Origin: Parietaria judaica
Lineage: Eukaryota > Streptophyta > Magnoliopsida > Rosales > Urticaceae
Length of the DNA: 64,000 nt
Assembly: GCA_954871525.1 (NCBI GenBank)
Contig: OX940864.1
Span: forward strand, 16,796,001-16,860,000
Direction of reading: 5' to 3'
The notes under the pieces were generated by a model. The model had not been told where the DNA came from. It was given only the letters and a program-made list of their open reading frames with translations, and did no database searches. Below, one piece after another: positions 1-17,401 of the stretch. Every line of letters begins with the position of its first letter. Within the stretch, counting starts at the first letter, position 1. Position numbers and translations under genes: made by a program.

Positions 1-342
1 GAAGTGTTGAATCTGTGGACAAGCATGGGTTGTTTGGCCTCCGGTCAGATTTGTATACTCTACGTCTCTATCTATTACTATCAATATGAACTATATTTAA
101 CATGCAACTTGCTCTAAATTTAGTTATCAAGTTTTACAACATTTCTTAGGTCACTGTTGTACTTATATATATATATATGAAAGATACAAGTTCAAATGTC
201 GAACTATCTGAGTTAGCACTTGACTCATCTATGTAGTTGGTGAAGATATATATGACCGACGTTTTGATTATAATGATTTTAAGGATTAGATTGCAATGGA
301 AGGATGCCGATATTCCTCATTAGCGTCGCAAAATCGTTGCTC

Positions 343-1687
343 TAATACCAGTTTATAAACCTGATACACCAAAAAGCGATCAAAATTGACAAGAAGATCC
401 TAATGAAATAAGAAAAACTAATGGATCATTTCTTCGAGAACACCACCCGAGTTCTCCATAAGATAAAAAACTTACCTACGTTATTTCTATCTTTTTACTA
501 AAATATTTTTATGTTTTTTTCCACCCTTAATTATGCTTACTCAGTCCCTCCCACATTACTTTGTGTCGAGAAGATATCCGTATTCCGCCACTTCTCCGGT
601 GGGTAAGTATCGTCCTACTATACCCCCATAAGTATGATAATTCAAGATAGTGTTAGGTTTATCCTTATAATTCATATATAGTTAGTACCTTATTTAATTT
701 GTTTCCTTATAAAAGGGATGTTCACGGGTTATAATAAGAGTTGACCATAAGAAGAAGTATTCAAATCCTCAAGAAAAGTATCTTCATCTTTTTGCAGATG
801 TATTGGGATCCACAAATCACAGTCACGTACTCATGCTGTTTTTCTTTTGGGATTTTCTTCACTCTTCCTTTTTGTCTCACACCATCTCCTTCTCCTTTAT
901 ACATAGAGATCAGACAACAATCTGCTTAAACACCTTTCACAAGGAAACAAAAGAAAAGTGCCTCTTTAACTTCACGTTTCAAACTCAATGACGAAAAAAC
1001 TTTGCTTTTATGACATCTTTTTTTTTTTTTTTTTTTATGTAGGAACATGCAAGAGTACCGGAGAGGCCCTCCAAAACGCTCTCCAACGGGATTCCAAAAT
1101 TACCCTATTTTGGTGTAATGCTGCAGTGCAGGGTCACACCAAATTATTTATACTATGTTATTCTTTCCGACCCTTCAAAGATATCTTAATTTATTAATAG
1201 AATATAATAATAAAAAATGTATTCGTTGCGTATAATTTTGGTATTGTGTTTGAAGTAGAAAATAAAAATGATGCTAAAACTCCACCGTATGGAATTTCGA
1301 TAACAATAAACTGTAAATGATCTTATCAAAGGAAGAGGGGGCACTTTGGTCATTTACTATTTAAGTTTAAGTCTTTTTGTATATTTTTATTTTTTTTATT
1401 TTTTAATTATGTCATTTAAATTATTTTTAGTGAGTAGTGTTTAGGAATAATCGACTTATATAAGTCGACGATGCACCGGTTTTGTGTAAGGGGGTATATT
1501 TTACGTCTTGTTACCTCAGAAGAGTTTCGGTTGTCTTCTCGAAAGAACATGCCGTACTCTGTATTTTTTGTTTATGGGAGTAATATATTCGAGAGTTTAT
1601 CGCCGTGGTGAATTCTCGTTAGCTTGCGTACTTGTTTTCTCTCGTGTTTGGACGTTTTTAAATTAGTTTCGGAATTAGGACCTAACA
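343..1687 (-). mobile_element. Copia-type LTR with primer-binding site (partial element)
   Basis: Read on the minus strand, a sequence starts at 1687 with TGTTAGGTCCTAATTCC, a typical Copia LTR start. It runs to about 355 and is followed at once by TGGTATTAGAGC (354-343), one base from the initiator-Met tRNA primer-binding site used by most Copia elements. The primer site sits where it should for a minus-strand 5' LTR, with internal sequence continuing leftward out of the window. I see no gag or pol coding in 1-342. The LTR end next to the primer site is not a clean CA, so that boundary is approximate. The second LTR and any target duplication lie outside the window. Short open frames between 741 and 1197 lie inside the LTR and look non-coding. 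Confidence 0.5.
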
Positions 1688-2331
1688 ATATCAAAATCCA
1701 TGGTTCCTATGTCAGATAAGATGGATCAACTCGAGTAGAATTTGAGCCCAAGACCCTTGCAGAGTGTTTATATACTAAGAGAAATTTGAGGTTTAAGATC
1801 TAGTAATAAGGTATAAACAGAAAATATTCTTCATAACTCAAAAACATTTAACGTATATAAAAATTATGTACATCTTAGCTCAAAAAAATGAGAAAGTTAT
1901 ATTGACTGTCTATATGGTTCATCCGGACCGGAGGAGACATTGATTTTCAAAAGAATAAAATCCTTATTTTGATCATAACAAGATTTGTGTAATTCGATTG
2001 GAAATAATATACCAAAACAATTGAAATTCTAGAGAATGATGCGATTCAATCTGACATATGTGCGTTATCAAGTATATTTTAATTCTCGTCCCTTTTGTGG
2101 CCAGCCTAAATCCGGCCCAATAAGAAAAGATATGAACTTGTCCTGCAAAATAACTTGATATGGATGTGCCAAAATTCCTCAAACATAAACAACAAAAACC
2201 GCAAAACCCGGCCAAGAAAAAAGCAACTCGATCCTTACAAACTCTGTTTTAACTGGAAATTGACAAATATCTCCTATCTATTACTTCACTGAAAGAGACA
2301 AAAACGAAGAGAAAACAACCAGTTTAATGGC
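1688..2331. other. Intergenic spacer and 3' UTR of RPL24
   Basis: AT-rich sequence between the LTR and the RPL24 stop codon. The part nearest 2331 should be RPL24 3' UTR on the minus strand. No other gene or repeat was recognised. Confidence 0.5.
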
Positions 2332-4035
<1,704 letters not shown>

Positions 4036-4087
4036 GGCTACTCAGGGAAGCTGTAATCCCAACTTGGTTCGTCTGGTGCGGAAAGTG

Positions 4088-4229
4088 AAACCCTAGACTC
4101 TCAGCAATGGCGAGCCCTTATGTAGTCCAGTAATCTCCCTGAATTGCCCTTCTTTGTTTGGGAAACTACGAAAATGCCACTACGGTGAAATACTGGGCTT
4201 TCTTTTGGGCCTCAAGATCCCATGGCCCA
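4088..4229 (-). promoter_or_regulatory. RPL24 promoter: telo box plus site II elements
   Basis: A telo box AAACCCTA lies at 4088-4095, about 55 bp upstream of the ATG. Three TGGGCY/RGCCCA (site II) motifs lie at 4194-4199, 4206-4211 and 4224-4229. Telo box plus site II is the well-known promoter combination of plant ribosomal protein genes expressed in dividing cells, where site II is bound by TCP factors. Motif presence is seen; function is inferred. Confidence 0.65.
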
Positions 4230-4487
4230 ATATCCGTCGGCCTTTTAATTTTATAAATAATGGAGTTAAAATAAGAAAACATAATAATTTATCGACCATA
4301 AATTTTAGCGAAATTTTGAGAAATAAATAAATTTTCTGAAAAATGTGTGATTAATTAATTTAATATTTTTTGTTTGTTGCTTTCCATTATTTGTTGACAG
4401 AATTCTATTTGATTTCATTTATTATCTTTTGGGCCTACATACTGATGTACATAGTAATATTGACTTGGTTTTCTCCATAATTTTTGT

Positions 4488-4640
4488 TAGGGGTGAAAAC
4501 TCGGGTCCGGAACTCGGGTCCGGAACTCGGGTCCGAGTCGGTTCCCGATCTTGATTCTTAAACAAGAATTTAGCAAAAAAATGAGTAATTTTGGCAACAA
4601 CAAAAAAAGTCCGAGTTCTTAACCCGTTTTAGTTTAACAA
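4488..4640. mobile_element. Truncated hAT-like terminus with 13-bp tandem repeats
   Basis: Begins TAGGGGTGAAAACTCGGGTC, a form common at the ends of plant hAT elements, and continues with about three copies of a 13-bp unit (AACTCGGGTCCGG). No matching opposite terminus or 8-bp duplication was found, so it is called a fragment. It lies in the intergenic region between RPL24 and SRPK. The rest of 4240-5030 is AT-rich with no recognised feature. Confidence 0.4.
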
Positions 4641-5041
4641 ATTAATTTAAGATAAATTTAGCCTTCAAAGCGAAAATCTCAATATTTGTTTTTGTTTAAT
4701 GTAAATAAATAAAAAAACAAAAAATGCAAAGCAATTGAGAAGGTAAATTATCTGAAAAGTGATCATAAAGGAAATTTAATGAGTATAAATGGATATTAAC
4801 ACTAGCTACTCTCACTTGGCCATTGACTCACAAAGAATTAAGAACGCTGAAGGGGTGTAGTTGTAATATTTGTCTCTGGTGGTGGGGTTACAAGGCATTA
4901 CTTTGGGGTTTACTTGTAATATATTTCATAATTTGGGGTCATAGTGTAATTATTAACTGTTACTGTTATTTTCACATAAAATTTAGTCTTCTGTCAATGA
5001 AGATTTTTAATTCCTCTCTCTCTCTTCAGCCAAAACCCTAG

Positions 5042-8195
<3,154 letters not shown>

Positions 8196-8682
8196 GTTGA
8201 GACACAAATTTCATAATGAAATGGTGTTTCTCACAACTGCGTTCGGGCTTTAGTGTTGGATCGGGAAATATTACTGCTAAAAAGTTTGATATTCATGGGA
8301 GCCTCAGAAGAGTGTGGCCTTCGAGATAGAGCGCTGGGTTTTTTCAGGGGTACGTGTTCCGCTCGAGGTTGGTAATGTAGTGATATTCCGGGATGTTAGA
8401 ACCCTTTTGTTATAGTTGATCAAACTCGAAAACAGTGGTTTTATATCTCACCCACCATTTCTTTGTGGTGTTTTGGAATTCTTTTATTTGTTATATCACT
8501 CTATATTTTATAAGACTACAAGTTTTACCATGTATTTTCATCTCTTTTAGCTAGGTTTTTTTCCCTTTGTATTCTAACCATGAGCTTCATTTTAGTGTGC
8601 TGAAACTTGAAACTCCCTAATTTGTGAAGTTTTCGATCGCGGTATGGGAAAGATTAGGCTTATTAATATCTGAAATTTTTAC

Positions 8683-8683
<1 letters not shown>

Positions 8684-8746
<63 letters not shown>
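8684..8746. repeat. ATT trinucleotide microsatellite
   Basis: About 21 uninterrupted ATT/TAT units in the 3' flank of SRPK. Confidence 0.95.
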
Positions 8747-8774
8747 CATCGAGCATTATGGATCATTGAATTAT

Positions 8775-8864
8775 TGGGCCGAGTTGGATTCGAACCAGCG
8801 TAGCTGTAGACATACTGCCAACGAATTTACAGTCTGTCCCCATTAACCGCTTTAAAATCAACCC
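8775..8864 (-). pseudogene. Plastid-type tRNA-Tyr(GUA) relic
   Basis: On the minus strand the 90 nt from 8864 to 8775 resemble plastid trnY-GUA. The parts AGCGGTTAATGGGGACAGAC, the anticodon loop CTGTAAA and a 3' end TCGGCCCA are kept, and the acceptor arms still pair (GGGTTGA with TCGGCCC, using wobble). Decay is visible: the D-stem CCC is replaced by TTA, the T-stem has one mismatch, and a 6-nt repeat (AGCTAC) lengthens the variable arm. This fits a nuclear copy of organelle DNA losing C to T. No further plastid sequence was recognised on either side, so it may have arrived through mitochondrial DNA. Confidence 0.65.
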
Positions 8865-8973
8865 GGGAAAATCGATCCAGGCTTAGCGAAAATCCACTCT
8901 TTTTCGTTATATTCCAAACGACTGACACAAAAGTTAAAACAAATATTTAATATTTAGTATTAGTATTGTTCTA

Positions 8974-9105
8974 CTCTATTTATAAAACCGAATATTATCA
9001 AGGAGAAAAAAACACTAACAGAGAGTGACACTAGTGCAACATCAAAATAATGTAATAATGGTATTTTGCAGTTCCATTAGAGTTATTCGTAACGTAAGGT
9101 GATAA
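8974..9105. repeat. Dispersed repeat, copy 1
   Basis: Resembles 13442-13580: both contain TTATAAAACCGAA, then TCAAGGAGAAA, an ACTAGTG motif and AGTTCCATTA. The type of element is not known. The Helitron at 9106 begins directly after it, possibly having inserted into it. Confidence 0.4.
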
Positions 9106-11954
9106 TCTTCTATATATAAAAGCAAGGTTTTTCAAGTATGTGTTGGAAATATGGGATCAAAGGATTTCACTATTCCTATTTTTTTCGAGAGAGATTTATA
9201 TTTTTTTGGATTCAAGCCTTAGTAAACTATCATGTAGCTTCCCTTATGGCATAAATGTCGCGTATTTGTTTATGGCAATTATGGTGAATTTTTTTTCTAT
9301 GACCATCCATGTATCAAAACGTAAGAAATTGAGATTTCTTATTTTTCTATATTTACTTTTATTTAATCACAATAATACTCATTTAACGTCTTCCTAAATA
9401 TGTGGAAGATTCATGGACATATTTACTGAGTGACTCTTCATGTGAGAGGTGTAAATGACTCTTCATGTGAGAGGTGTAAATGTCATTTACGCTTCATGAT
9501 GATTAAAATCCTTTTTTCTCATTCCGGCTCTTCCCTCGAATTCTCTCTTCGAAGGGCTTGAGCGAGGTAAGTCGCACGAAGTCCTCCATGCAGATCAGTT
9601 TGGTTGACACTCATCCTTCCCATGCTTGCTCTTCGCACAATGCAATCTCCTCCGCCAACTCCGGTCACGCCTCCATGCCGAGGTAGCCATCGAGAGAGTT
9701 GAGCCGCACGAAAGCGTCCTACTTCTTCGTGAGTTGTTCGTAACTTCATGGGTGCAATTCTTTTTCCTAGATTTTAGTTTCAATTTTAAAGCATTGATTT
9801 TCGGACATTGTTTCTGCATGTGTTTATTTGACAAGGCTTCTGTTTTAGTGGATATTCATTCACGGCGTTTCTCCGGTGGTATTTTCTTTTTCCGAAATCA
9901 GTATCATTTTACAACTTGACATAATGATTTTGTTCCAAGTGCAGAGCTTCTCAGAAATGACTATTTTGAATCACCACATGCAACAAGTCCACACAGTGCC
10001 GCAAAACGGCACCGTGACCGATGGTTATTCAAAAAACACCCATCAAAACTATATTAGGTAATCACATGGACTTTTATGACCTTTACAACGACCGATTGTT
10101 ATATCTAAGGGTTGTCCGTCTTGAAATTTAATCTAACACCTATCGAAATAGTATTTATTTATGATTTTAACCATTTCAGTAAGGTAACATCAAACTTTTA
10201 GTATTTCTTCATGTTATTCGTGTAAATTTTTCTTTCTCAATATTATTCAGAGCTCCTGTAATTGAAATGGCTTTTCATTAATGTTATTTCGTCAGTAAGA
10301 TTCGTTTTACTCAGATTTTTATTTGTTTTTCAGGTTTAAGGTTATATGTTGAGATTTCGTTTTGCTTAAATTATTGCAATAGCTTTTCATTAATGTTATT
10401 TCACATCTCTTGACTTTTCTATTATGATTCATATTAATTTTATTTGTGGTGATAAACCAATACACAATCAAGGGAATGAAAAATTTGTATAGTCATTCGA
10501 TTTGGTTATCTTAAAATGGTGTTCTTAGTAACTTCTTTGTTTTACAAGTAGTTTATATATGTTAAATTATATGGTATTCTCTCTTATAGATTTTTAATCT
10601 ATTCCACAATATGTTTTTTTTTTCTTATAGTTTATTTTTTAGCATTGTATGATAATTTTGTAGATTTTTTTTCACCATCTAAGATATTGTAAACAGATAT
10701 GTGAAGATTACAAGAAACAGAGAAAAGAAGAGTCACACACTCGAACCTGGCATTGTGGTATGGTGAGTACATCATATTTCTCGGGTAATTGATAATTGGT
10801 AAATTTCAATGTTCAATGAAATTTGAACAGTGGTCAAATCTTCAAGGTTCATATTAATTTTAGAATTATCAATCCTTTTTAGATATATGAAATTGAATCA
10901 ATAAATATCGTTTAGAATTATTTTTTCAAAGTTAAGTGATATAGCAAGTCATTGGGCTTATCTTTTTATTTTCTCTTAAATTTTTTTGCAGGAGATAGCT
11001 TGCAATTCTAATTTTAAAGTAGTCTTAATATTTCAAAATGAAAAGAGATAACTTTTACATAACTAAATAATGGCATAATCTGCTCTGTTGCTTGCAATTT
11101 TATATCTTGAGTTTTCATCACTTATTAACTTGAAGATTTTTACAACCTTATGTATGGTTCATATAATACTCTTGATTTTTATCATGGAATGTGTAATTTG
11201 AAAAGTTGATTAACAAATTGAATGTTGGTTTTTGAAAATATGAGGATGCCGATTGTGGATTATAATTTCTCATTAATCACTTAGGTTTAAGCTAACTTGT
11301 TTTACCATACTATTTTTCCACACATCTGTAAGTATATAAGTACTTGGGCCGTGTTTTTTTTTTTTTTTTTTTTGGTAAAAGAACGTGAATTAGAGTGAAA
11401 TCAATTGGGAAAAAAAAAATGTAATCTTCATGTTTTTTATAAGCGAGCGTTTTGCATAATACTATATTATGATGTAATTATTTTTCCGTGCTAAAACTAT
11501 TGAAATCAAATAGAAAAAAAATTCCATTTCTAGAAATGAGGTAGTTTTCTTAGAACTTATCATTTGAGTGGTTAGTGAATAACTTGCAGCATAGTTTGAT
11601 AGTTTTTTTTTTTTTTCTCTTTCAAAAGGAATCATTCAAACTACATCAATTATAAGCTGATTTGATACTTATGATAATTTATCATGAATTAACAGAATGA
11701 TAATTTTATGTAATATTGTTTTCTTGCTTACATATCATTGATCAAATTTAGACATTTTTCTATTGGACATCCCTATTTATATTAAAGACGTATATCTGAT
11801 ATGAGTAGTTTTACATTTTTTTTAAATACAATATATATATATATATGTTCATTTTTTTAACGTAAAAACGACCATAAAATTATTTTAAAAAATTCCTTCA
11901 AATGCATTAAAGATATTCTTTCGCCACCGCGCTTCGCGCGGTGCCAACCACTAG
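9106..11954 (+). mobile_element. Non-autonomous Helitron
   Basis: The 5' end TCTTCTATATATAAAAGCAA begins at 9106 after an A. The 3' end is the hairpin CACCGCGC-TTC-GCGCGGTG (about 11935-11943), a short spacer and CTAG at 11951-11954, followed by T. TC start, CTRR end, a subterminal hairpin and insertion between A and T are the Helitron hallmarks. No Rep/helicase coding was found in 2.85 kb, so it would depend on another copy. The section 9520-9760 is richer in GC than the rest and may be a captured host fragment; its short reading frames were not recognised. Confidence 0.75.
9431..9480. repeat. 25-bp direct tandem duplication
   Basis: TGACTCTTCATGTGAGAGGT plus GTAAA occurs twice in succession without change, inside the Helitron. 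Confidence 0.9.
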
Positions 11955-12175
11955 TTTTATTTATAAAATGTGAATATAATATTCATATAGATTCATTTGA
12001 CATTCTTAACAATCACTAGAAAATCTTATGTAATTAATCTCATAATTAAAATGTGAGAAACTATAAGACTACACAAGTCACTCTAACGTTGCCATATTTT
12101 ACCTGTTTATAGTATTCAAAATTCTCGAGCTATAGAACATTTAAAACACGTTTATTTTTAATATTTATATAAATA

Positions 12176-12219
<44 letters not shown>

Positions 12220-15200
12220 ACAACTGCAATTCAGACTTACTACGATTATAGACTAATTGTTGAGCAAACCACTTACTTAGCAATTTGACTAGTGAAAAGG
12301 GTCAAACGGGTCCACTCTATTTTCTATATTATTGAGTAGTTGACTGCATGACTTAATTAAAAGTATTTTTATCGAATTAGTTATGATCAATATATGAAGA
12401 ATTAATGTGTAGTAGTTAATGAATCGGATTATTTAACAATGATTAAAGTCCCACGAGATTCAAAAAAAAAAAAAAAACATAAAATTACTCTCAAACAAAT
12501 CACATGTTTTACAAGTTATTTTATTTTACCCAAGAGAAGAATGGCCGTTGAAACATTTGTTAATAGGCCTCAAACGGCACCGACTTAGTAGTCTTTGTCA
12601 TGAGATTTAATAAGCAAGTTACAATTTCTCTTGAGAATTTGCCAAATTTGTAGTCATTGGAATAAAAATAAAAATAAAAATTGGAAGCTTTAATAATCCA
12701 AAATAATTGCTGGAGAATAAATCAAAATTGGGACTTGCTATGTGTATGAGCTGTGGATTTGTCGACAAATATTGGCCCAACAAAGCATGTCGCCTTTATA
12801 TTGAAAATTCAATGTCGCTTCAAATAAATAAAATGAACCGTCAACGAAGAGAGGAGAATCTAAGTTCAGACACCAAATACGAAATTATTTGTCATTTTCG
12901 ACAAAGTTTTAAAATACCCCGTATATTTACGGTATATCGATGATAATCTTTCTTTGCATGAATGTAGGCTGTTTGCAGAAACTTACTTTTATCATAAGGA
13001 CTGATTTTTTTTATTTATTATTGTATTTTGACCTTTTAATTCAATCTTTGATCAAGAGAATATATTTCTTTCCTAAACTTGTTCACATCAACCTGTACAT
13101 AATCTCTCAAGAAATTTTGATATTTTTTCTTAAAGTTTTTATATTATTTTTAAATTCTAAGTAATACTTTTTTTTTAATGAAAACTTTATCGGTGTACTC
13201 ATCGACTTTGTGGAATGCCGATAAAATTAAATTGACTCATTCGGTACTAAATTTTAGAAATTTTATAAAGACTCTATCGGTATACCCATGCCGCTTTCAT
13301 TATACCCGTTAATGTAGACTTTAAAACTGTAGATCTCCAGTTTGTAACTCCCTTTTACTGTTGTAATACTCACTATTTTCAGGAGAGTTTCATTTTATTT
13401 TATTTTCTTAAACCATAACACTAAAATTAGACATAAAGTTGTATATTATTATAAAACCGAACCTTGTCAAGGAGAAACAAAAAATCAATAATGAAACATT
13501 GGCACTCTACGAAACTAGTGTAAGCAATACATTGTTTCAGTGTTCAATAGTTCCATTAAAGAGTCTTTTCGATGCGTTATTAAATTTAATATAAACCATA
13601 GAAATTATCAAACAAAAACAATCTATCACAATTTTAAATTTTCTCTTCCCTCCGAAGTTCCACACCCTTTCTTTTTTCAAAAATATTGTTCTTGTTTACG
13701 TTCAGATCGTTACGCACTTTCATAATTAAAGCTTATCTAATCGTTAATATTATCGTGCGAACAAATTCTTGGAGGCCTCGAGATATTATAACAATAGCAA
13801 TTCACGCGACTCGAGCCCCGACGTTTTCAACCTATACTTCTTACAAATGGGCTATATTAATTAAAACATGAAAGGGAAATAATCGATGGTCCCCTAAACC
13901 CTAAAAGAGAGATCAATGGAGAAATAAATAAAAATCTTTTGTCCTTCCTCATATATTAGTTCTCGCATCTTCTTCAGCACAGCTGTGCTCTCAAGTTGAT
14001 CAATCTTGTCGTTTTGCGCAAAGCTTGTTGATAGATTTTTAGTATATTCGCGGCATAAATACTCATTTGTGTACCAACTACCAAGTGTACTAACATATCT
14101 CCAATCTATACTTTTAACCGCATTAGTATCCAAAAGTCACGAAATAATATCGATATCCAGTACTGTCCATGTCGAGTTAACGTTTGTTAAGTTATATAGT
14201 AATTACGTCTCTAGTTTAATACAAATGTTAATATATAATTGATGTTTTCGGAATTTAATCGTAGACTTACACGTGTCTCTCGTGTAACAAAGATAAGCGG
14301 GACATAAAATGGAGTTGGACCTTGATATTATTACGTGGTCTTTAAATACTAATGCCACCATAAAAGATTAGAAATATGCAAAGCACACTTATTATAAAAT
14401 ACGATATTTATGCCATAAATATTACTAGATTTTTAGGAGGTTTTTTTTTTTTTTTTTACCTTACCTAACAGTTTAACCTTTTAGGTAAGTAATATCCCTT
14501 GTTTTTTTTCTTCTTACCTAATACTTTTAGGTAAGAAAATATGGCTTATTCATATGTTTTGTTATGTTCACGTGAAGGTCTCATAGGCTATAAAGTAGTT
14601 AAGAACATTAACATAATAGAGCACAAATAATGTAGGTCATTTGGTCTGCCATGTTCAGAGTGAACTCCTTGCCGTGAACGGCGTATATAACTATATATTT
14701 CTATATATACACATTTGGATAGCACAAACCAAAACTGTTAAAATGAAGCCCAAAAGAAAAATAATAATGACACAAAACCTTAACCACATCATGCGTACTA
14801 TCTGAAAACCCTCTAAATTAAATGCAAGCCACATGGAACAAAAGTCTCATTTTCGAATTGAGATTATCCACAAGACAACCAAAAAGAATTTGCTTGCATA
14901 GATATTTGGAATAATAGCGGTATAATTGCTCGCATATTAGTTAGGTAATTCGGCAGTAATTATCGTTATTTTTCGTAGGATAAGTATTCAAACGGTAACT
15001 AAAGAGTCTCTCCATAAAAAAATAATTTCGCAAAAAAAAAAAAAAAAACATGTCGTTTAATTGGATAAATTACGGTTAAAGTGCTTAACATTTTTCAAAA
15101 AAATTGGCAACACACTCACATGGCATTTGACCGCCATGTGACACTTTTTTTTTTTAAATTTTTGAAATTTAAATTTTAAATTTTAACATTTTTTTCTTAA

Positions 15201-15396
15201 GCATTTTTTTTAATATCGGTTTTGGGTTGCCTTTTTTTACACCGGGCACGGGTTGACACAACAACAGTCTCGTTTACGACAAAACAATGAATTAAACCCC
15301 TAATTGGGTTCGTCCACATGGCAAAAAATTGTCATGTCAGCAACCCACGTTAGTCCACGTGACCAGAGTTGATGGGTAAGTTAAATGCGTTACGAG
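11955..15396. other. Intergenic AT-rich DNA
   Basis: No gene recognised. Contains an AT microsatellite near 12178-12218, poly-A/T runs, and copy 2 of a dispersed repeat at 13442-13580. The stretch 15068-15396 contains GC-richer pieces with inverted similarity to 28425-28520 (a TCCACATGGC segment) and is likely part of the element ending at 15513. Short reading frames at 12707, 12940 and 13894 show no family similarity. Confidence 0.5.
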
Positions 15397-15513
15397 AATG
15401 GAGTGGTCAACTCCCCAAATGCGACTTTGGGTACTTTGCTACCACTTTTAAACTTTGGATACACGAGAGGTTCTTTGACCAAACTTTGGGTATTTTTGCC
15501 GTCATTAACCCTT
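15397..15513. repeat. Dispersed element terminus, copy 1
   Basis: A segment with GTGGTCAACTC, ACTTTGGGTA, CACTTTTAAACTTTGG, GGTTCTTTGACCAAACTTT and GTCATTAACCC recurs at 23879-23974 and 28635-28747. It looks like the terminus of a DNA transposon or MITE family; boundaries and class are not established. Confidence 0.6.
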
Positions 15514-16611
15514 TTGACTTATTAGTTTAAGTCTTATGCACTTTATTTTATTATATTTTTATCGAACGTAGTTTCTCAATTTTCTTCAATTGTATTTTAC
15601 ATATTTTATGGAGTGATAAGATCAGATCAGTTGTGAGGAAGCTTCCAAGCACTTTCTTGGGCAGTCCATTTTCACCCAAATGGATTGAATCACTCTCGTA
15701 TCGTTCATGTACAACAGAACAAAAATAACTAATAATTTTCGTCACAAATTTTGTTTTTAATACATTATTACTACTCACATGCTCATAAATTTCCAATATG
15801 TGAAATAATTGTCTGTCCACACACTCGTATGTGTCGTACTTGTCATATTATTTGACATAATATCTAGAAATAATTTTTTTAAAAAAATATTATATACACT
15901 AAAATCTCGTTAAATTAATAATTTTAATAAAATATTTTTTACATAGTCCGAACTTTAATTAATATAATAAAATTTTACGTAGATAAATTAATAACCTCGA
16001 TAATATAATAAAATTCCCTGATACTAATAATATTATTTTATTAAAAAAAATTACTGTAATTAATTGTGCTAGTAAAATAATGGAATACTATAATAATTCA
16101 AACTCATTTATTCATAAAAATATAAGGGATATAGAGGAATGGTTGGAGATGGGCATGTTAGCCGGAAGCTTACATTAGATATTTAAGGACTGAATGATGT
16201 AAAAAAAAAATCAATAAATTGTGTTTTTGAAATTGTTAAAAGACATATTTTTAGAATACCTAGCAACAAGCCTCGGATCAGAAACAAGGCTTAGAATCAG
16301 GACATGGATCGAGTCTGAGCGCACGACGAGCCAAAAGATCTCGTCCCGATCTTATCCGTGATCCTCATGCCACATGGCACGATCTTACGTTGTGGCTCTC
16401 ATACTTTGTAGACCTTTCCATCGTATTCTCATTTTTTCGTCGGCAATAACATAGTGCAATTTTCATGGTCCATGTACCTTATTAACGAGTCAAACTGCAT
16501 AAAAATTTTATACGTTGATCTTTATTTTTAACCCATTGTTATCATGTTGCAATTCCTACACTGCGAAGTTTTTGAACTACCAAAAAATTGGTCGATAAAA
16601 TAAAGGGTAAA

Positions 16612-16733
16612 TGAACGAAATGCCCATTTTGTGTCAAACCTTTTAAAAAACTGCCCGTTGTGTGTATTTTTTACTCTCACAAATGAGCATTTCTTAAAAG
16701 GTTTGCCACAAAATTGGGCATTTCGTACAATTT
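16612..16733. mobile_element. Short foldback MITE
   Basis: Inverted arms: GAAATGCCCATTTTGTG plus TCAAACCTTTTAA at the left pairs with TTAAAAGGTTTG and CACAAAATTGGGCATTTCG at the right, with a loop of about 40 bp. No coding. Target duplication not clear. Confidence 0.65.
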
Positions 16734-16767
16734 CCATAAAATTAAATTATCAGTTTCAAACTCATTT

Positions 16768-16979
16768 TAACAAAGCAAGCTTGACCTAGTGGTAACACCA
16801 CTACACCTCTATTCAAGAGGTCATGGGTTCAAACCCTCTCATGGGACTCAAATGAGTGCCCCCTTTACATATTTGTAAACTTGGCCAATAGTGCCACCTG
16901 TTCTTACACTGAATATATCTAGTAATGCGAGATGCATTGTAACCTTAGCCGATAGCGCCACCCCATTCAAAAAAAAAAA
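16768..16979 (+). mobile_element. tRNA-derived SINE, full-length copy
   Basis: A 10-bp target duplication AAACTCATTT flanks it (16758-16767 and 16980-16989). The head has a pol III A-box-like TGACCTAGTGG and B-box-like GGTTCAAACCC. The tail ends in poly-A. A related shorter copy is at 17877. SINEs are copied by LINE enzymes; a LINE remnant lies at 40.5 kb, though no link between them is shown. Confidence 0.85.
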
Positions 16980-17053
16980 AAACTCATTTGTTCATGATAA
17001 AATGAATATAGAGAAATGTTTGGAGATGCGCATTTTAGCAGAAGCTATCATTA

Positions 17054-17091
<38 letters not shown>

Positions 17092-17337
17092 CTTAATTAA
17101 TTGTGCTTTTAAGACAAAGTAAAATAATAATTCAATCTCATTTCTTGATGCAAAATGAATATAGATGAATGTTTGGAGATGGGCATGGTCAGCCAGTAGC
17201 TAACATTATGCAACCATCTCCGAGATATTAAATAAAAATAACATCACATAATTCTTTTTTTTTTTTTTTCTTCTTCACATCCTCAACTCACTAAAAGCAT
17301 ATTGGTCAACTAGTTATTGGCCAATAATTTCCTAGTG

Positions 17338-17340
<3 letters not shown>

Positions 17341-17395
<55 letters not shown>
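17341..17395. repeat. AT dinucleotide microsatellite
   Basis: About 27 AT units directly beyond the TauE/SafE stop codon; likely within or next to its 3' UTR. A shorter AT run lies at 17059-17089. Confidence 0.9.
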
Positions 17396-17397
<2 letters not shown>

Positions 17398-17401
17398 TCG
17401 A

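Larger units (their letters stand above)
16080..17215. repeat. Local segment repeated three times, interrupted by a SINE
   Basis: A segment of about 60-90 bp containing GAATATAG, TGTTTGGAGATG and GCAT recurs near 16100-16190, 16981-17055 and 17140-17215, in the 3' flank of the TauE/SafE gene. The second copy was split by the SINE at 16768. Copies are diverged. Confidence 0.5.

Noticed and set aside
741..1197. Three short plus-strand frames
   Set aside because: They overlap each other, have low-complexity Phe-rich content, and lie within the Copia-type LTR.
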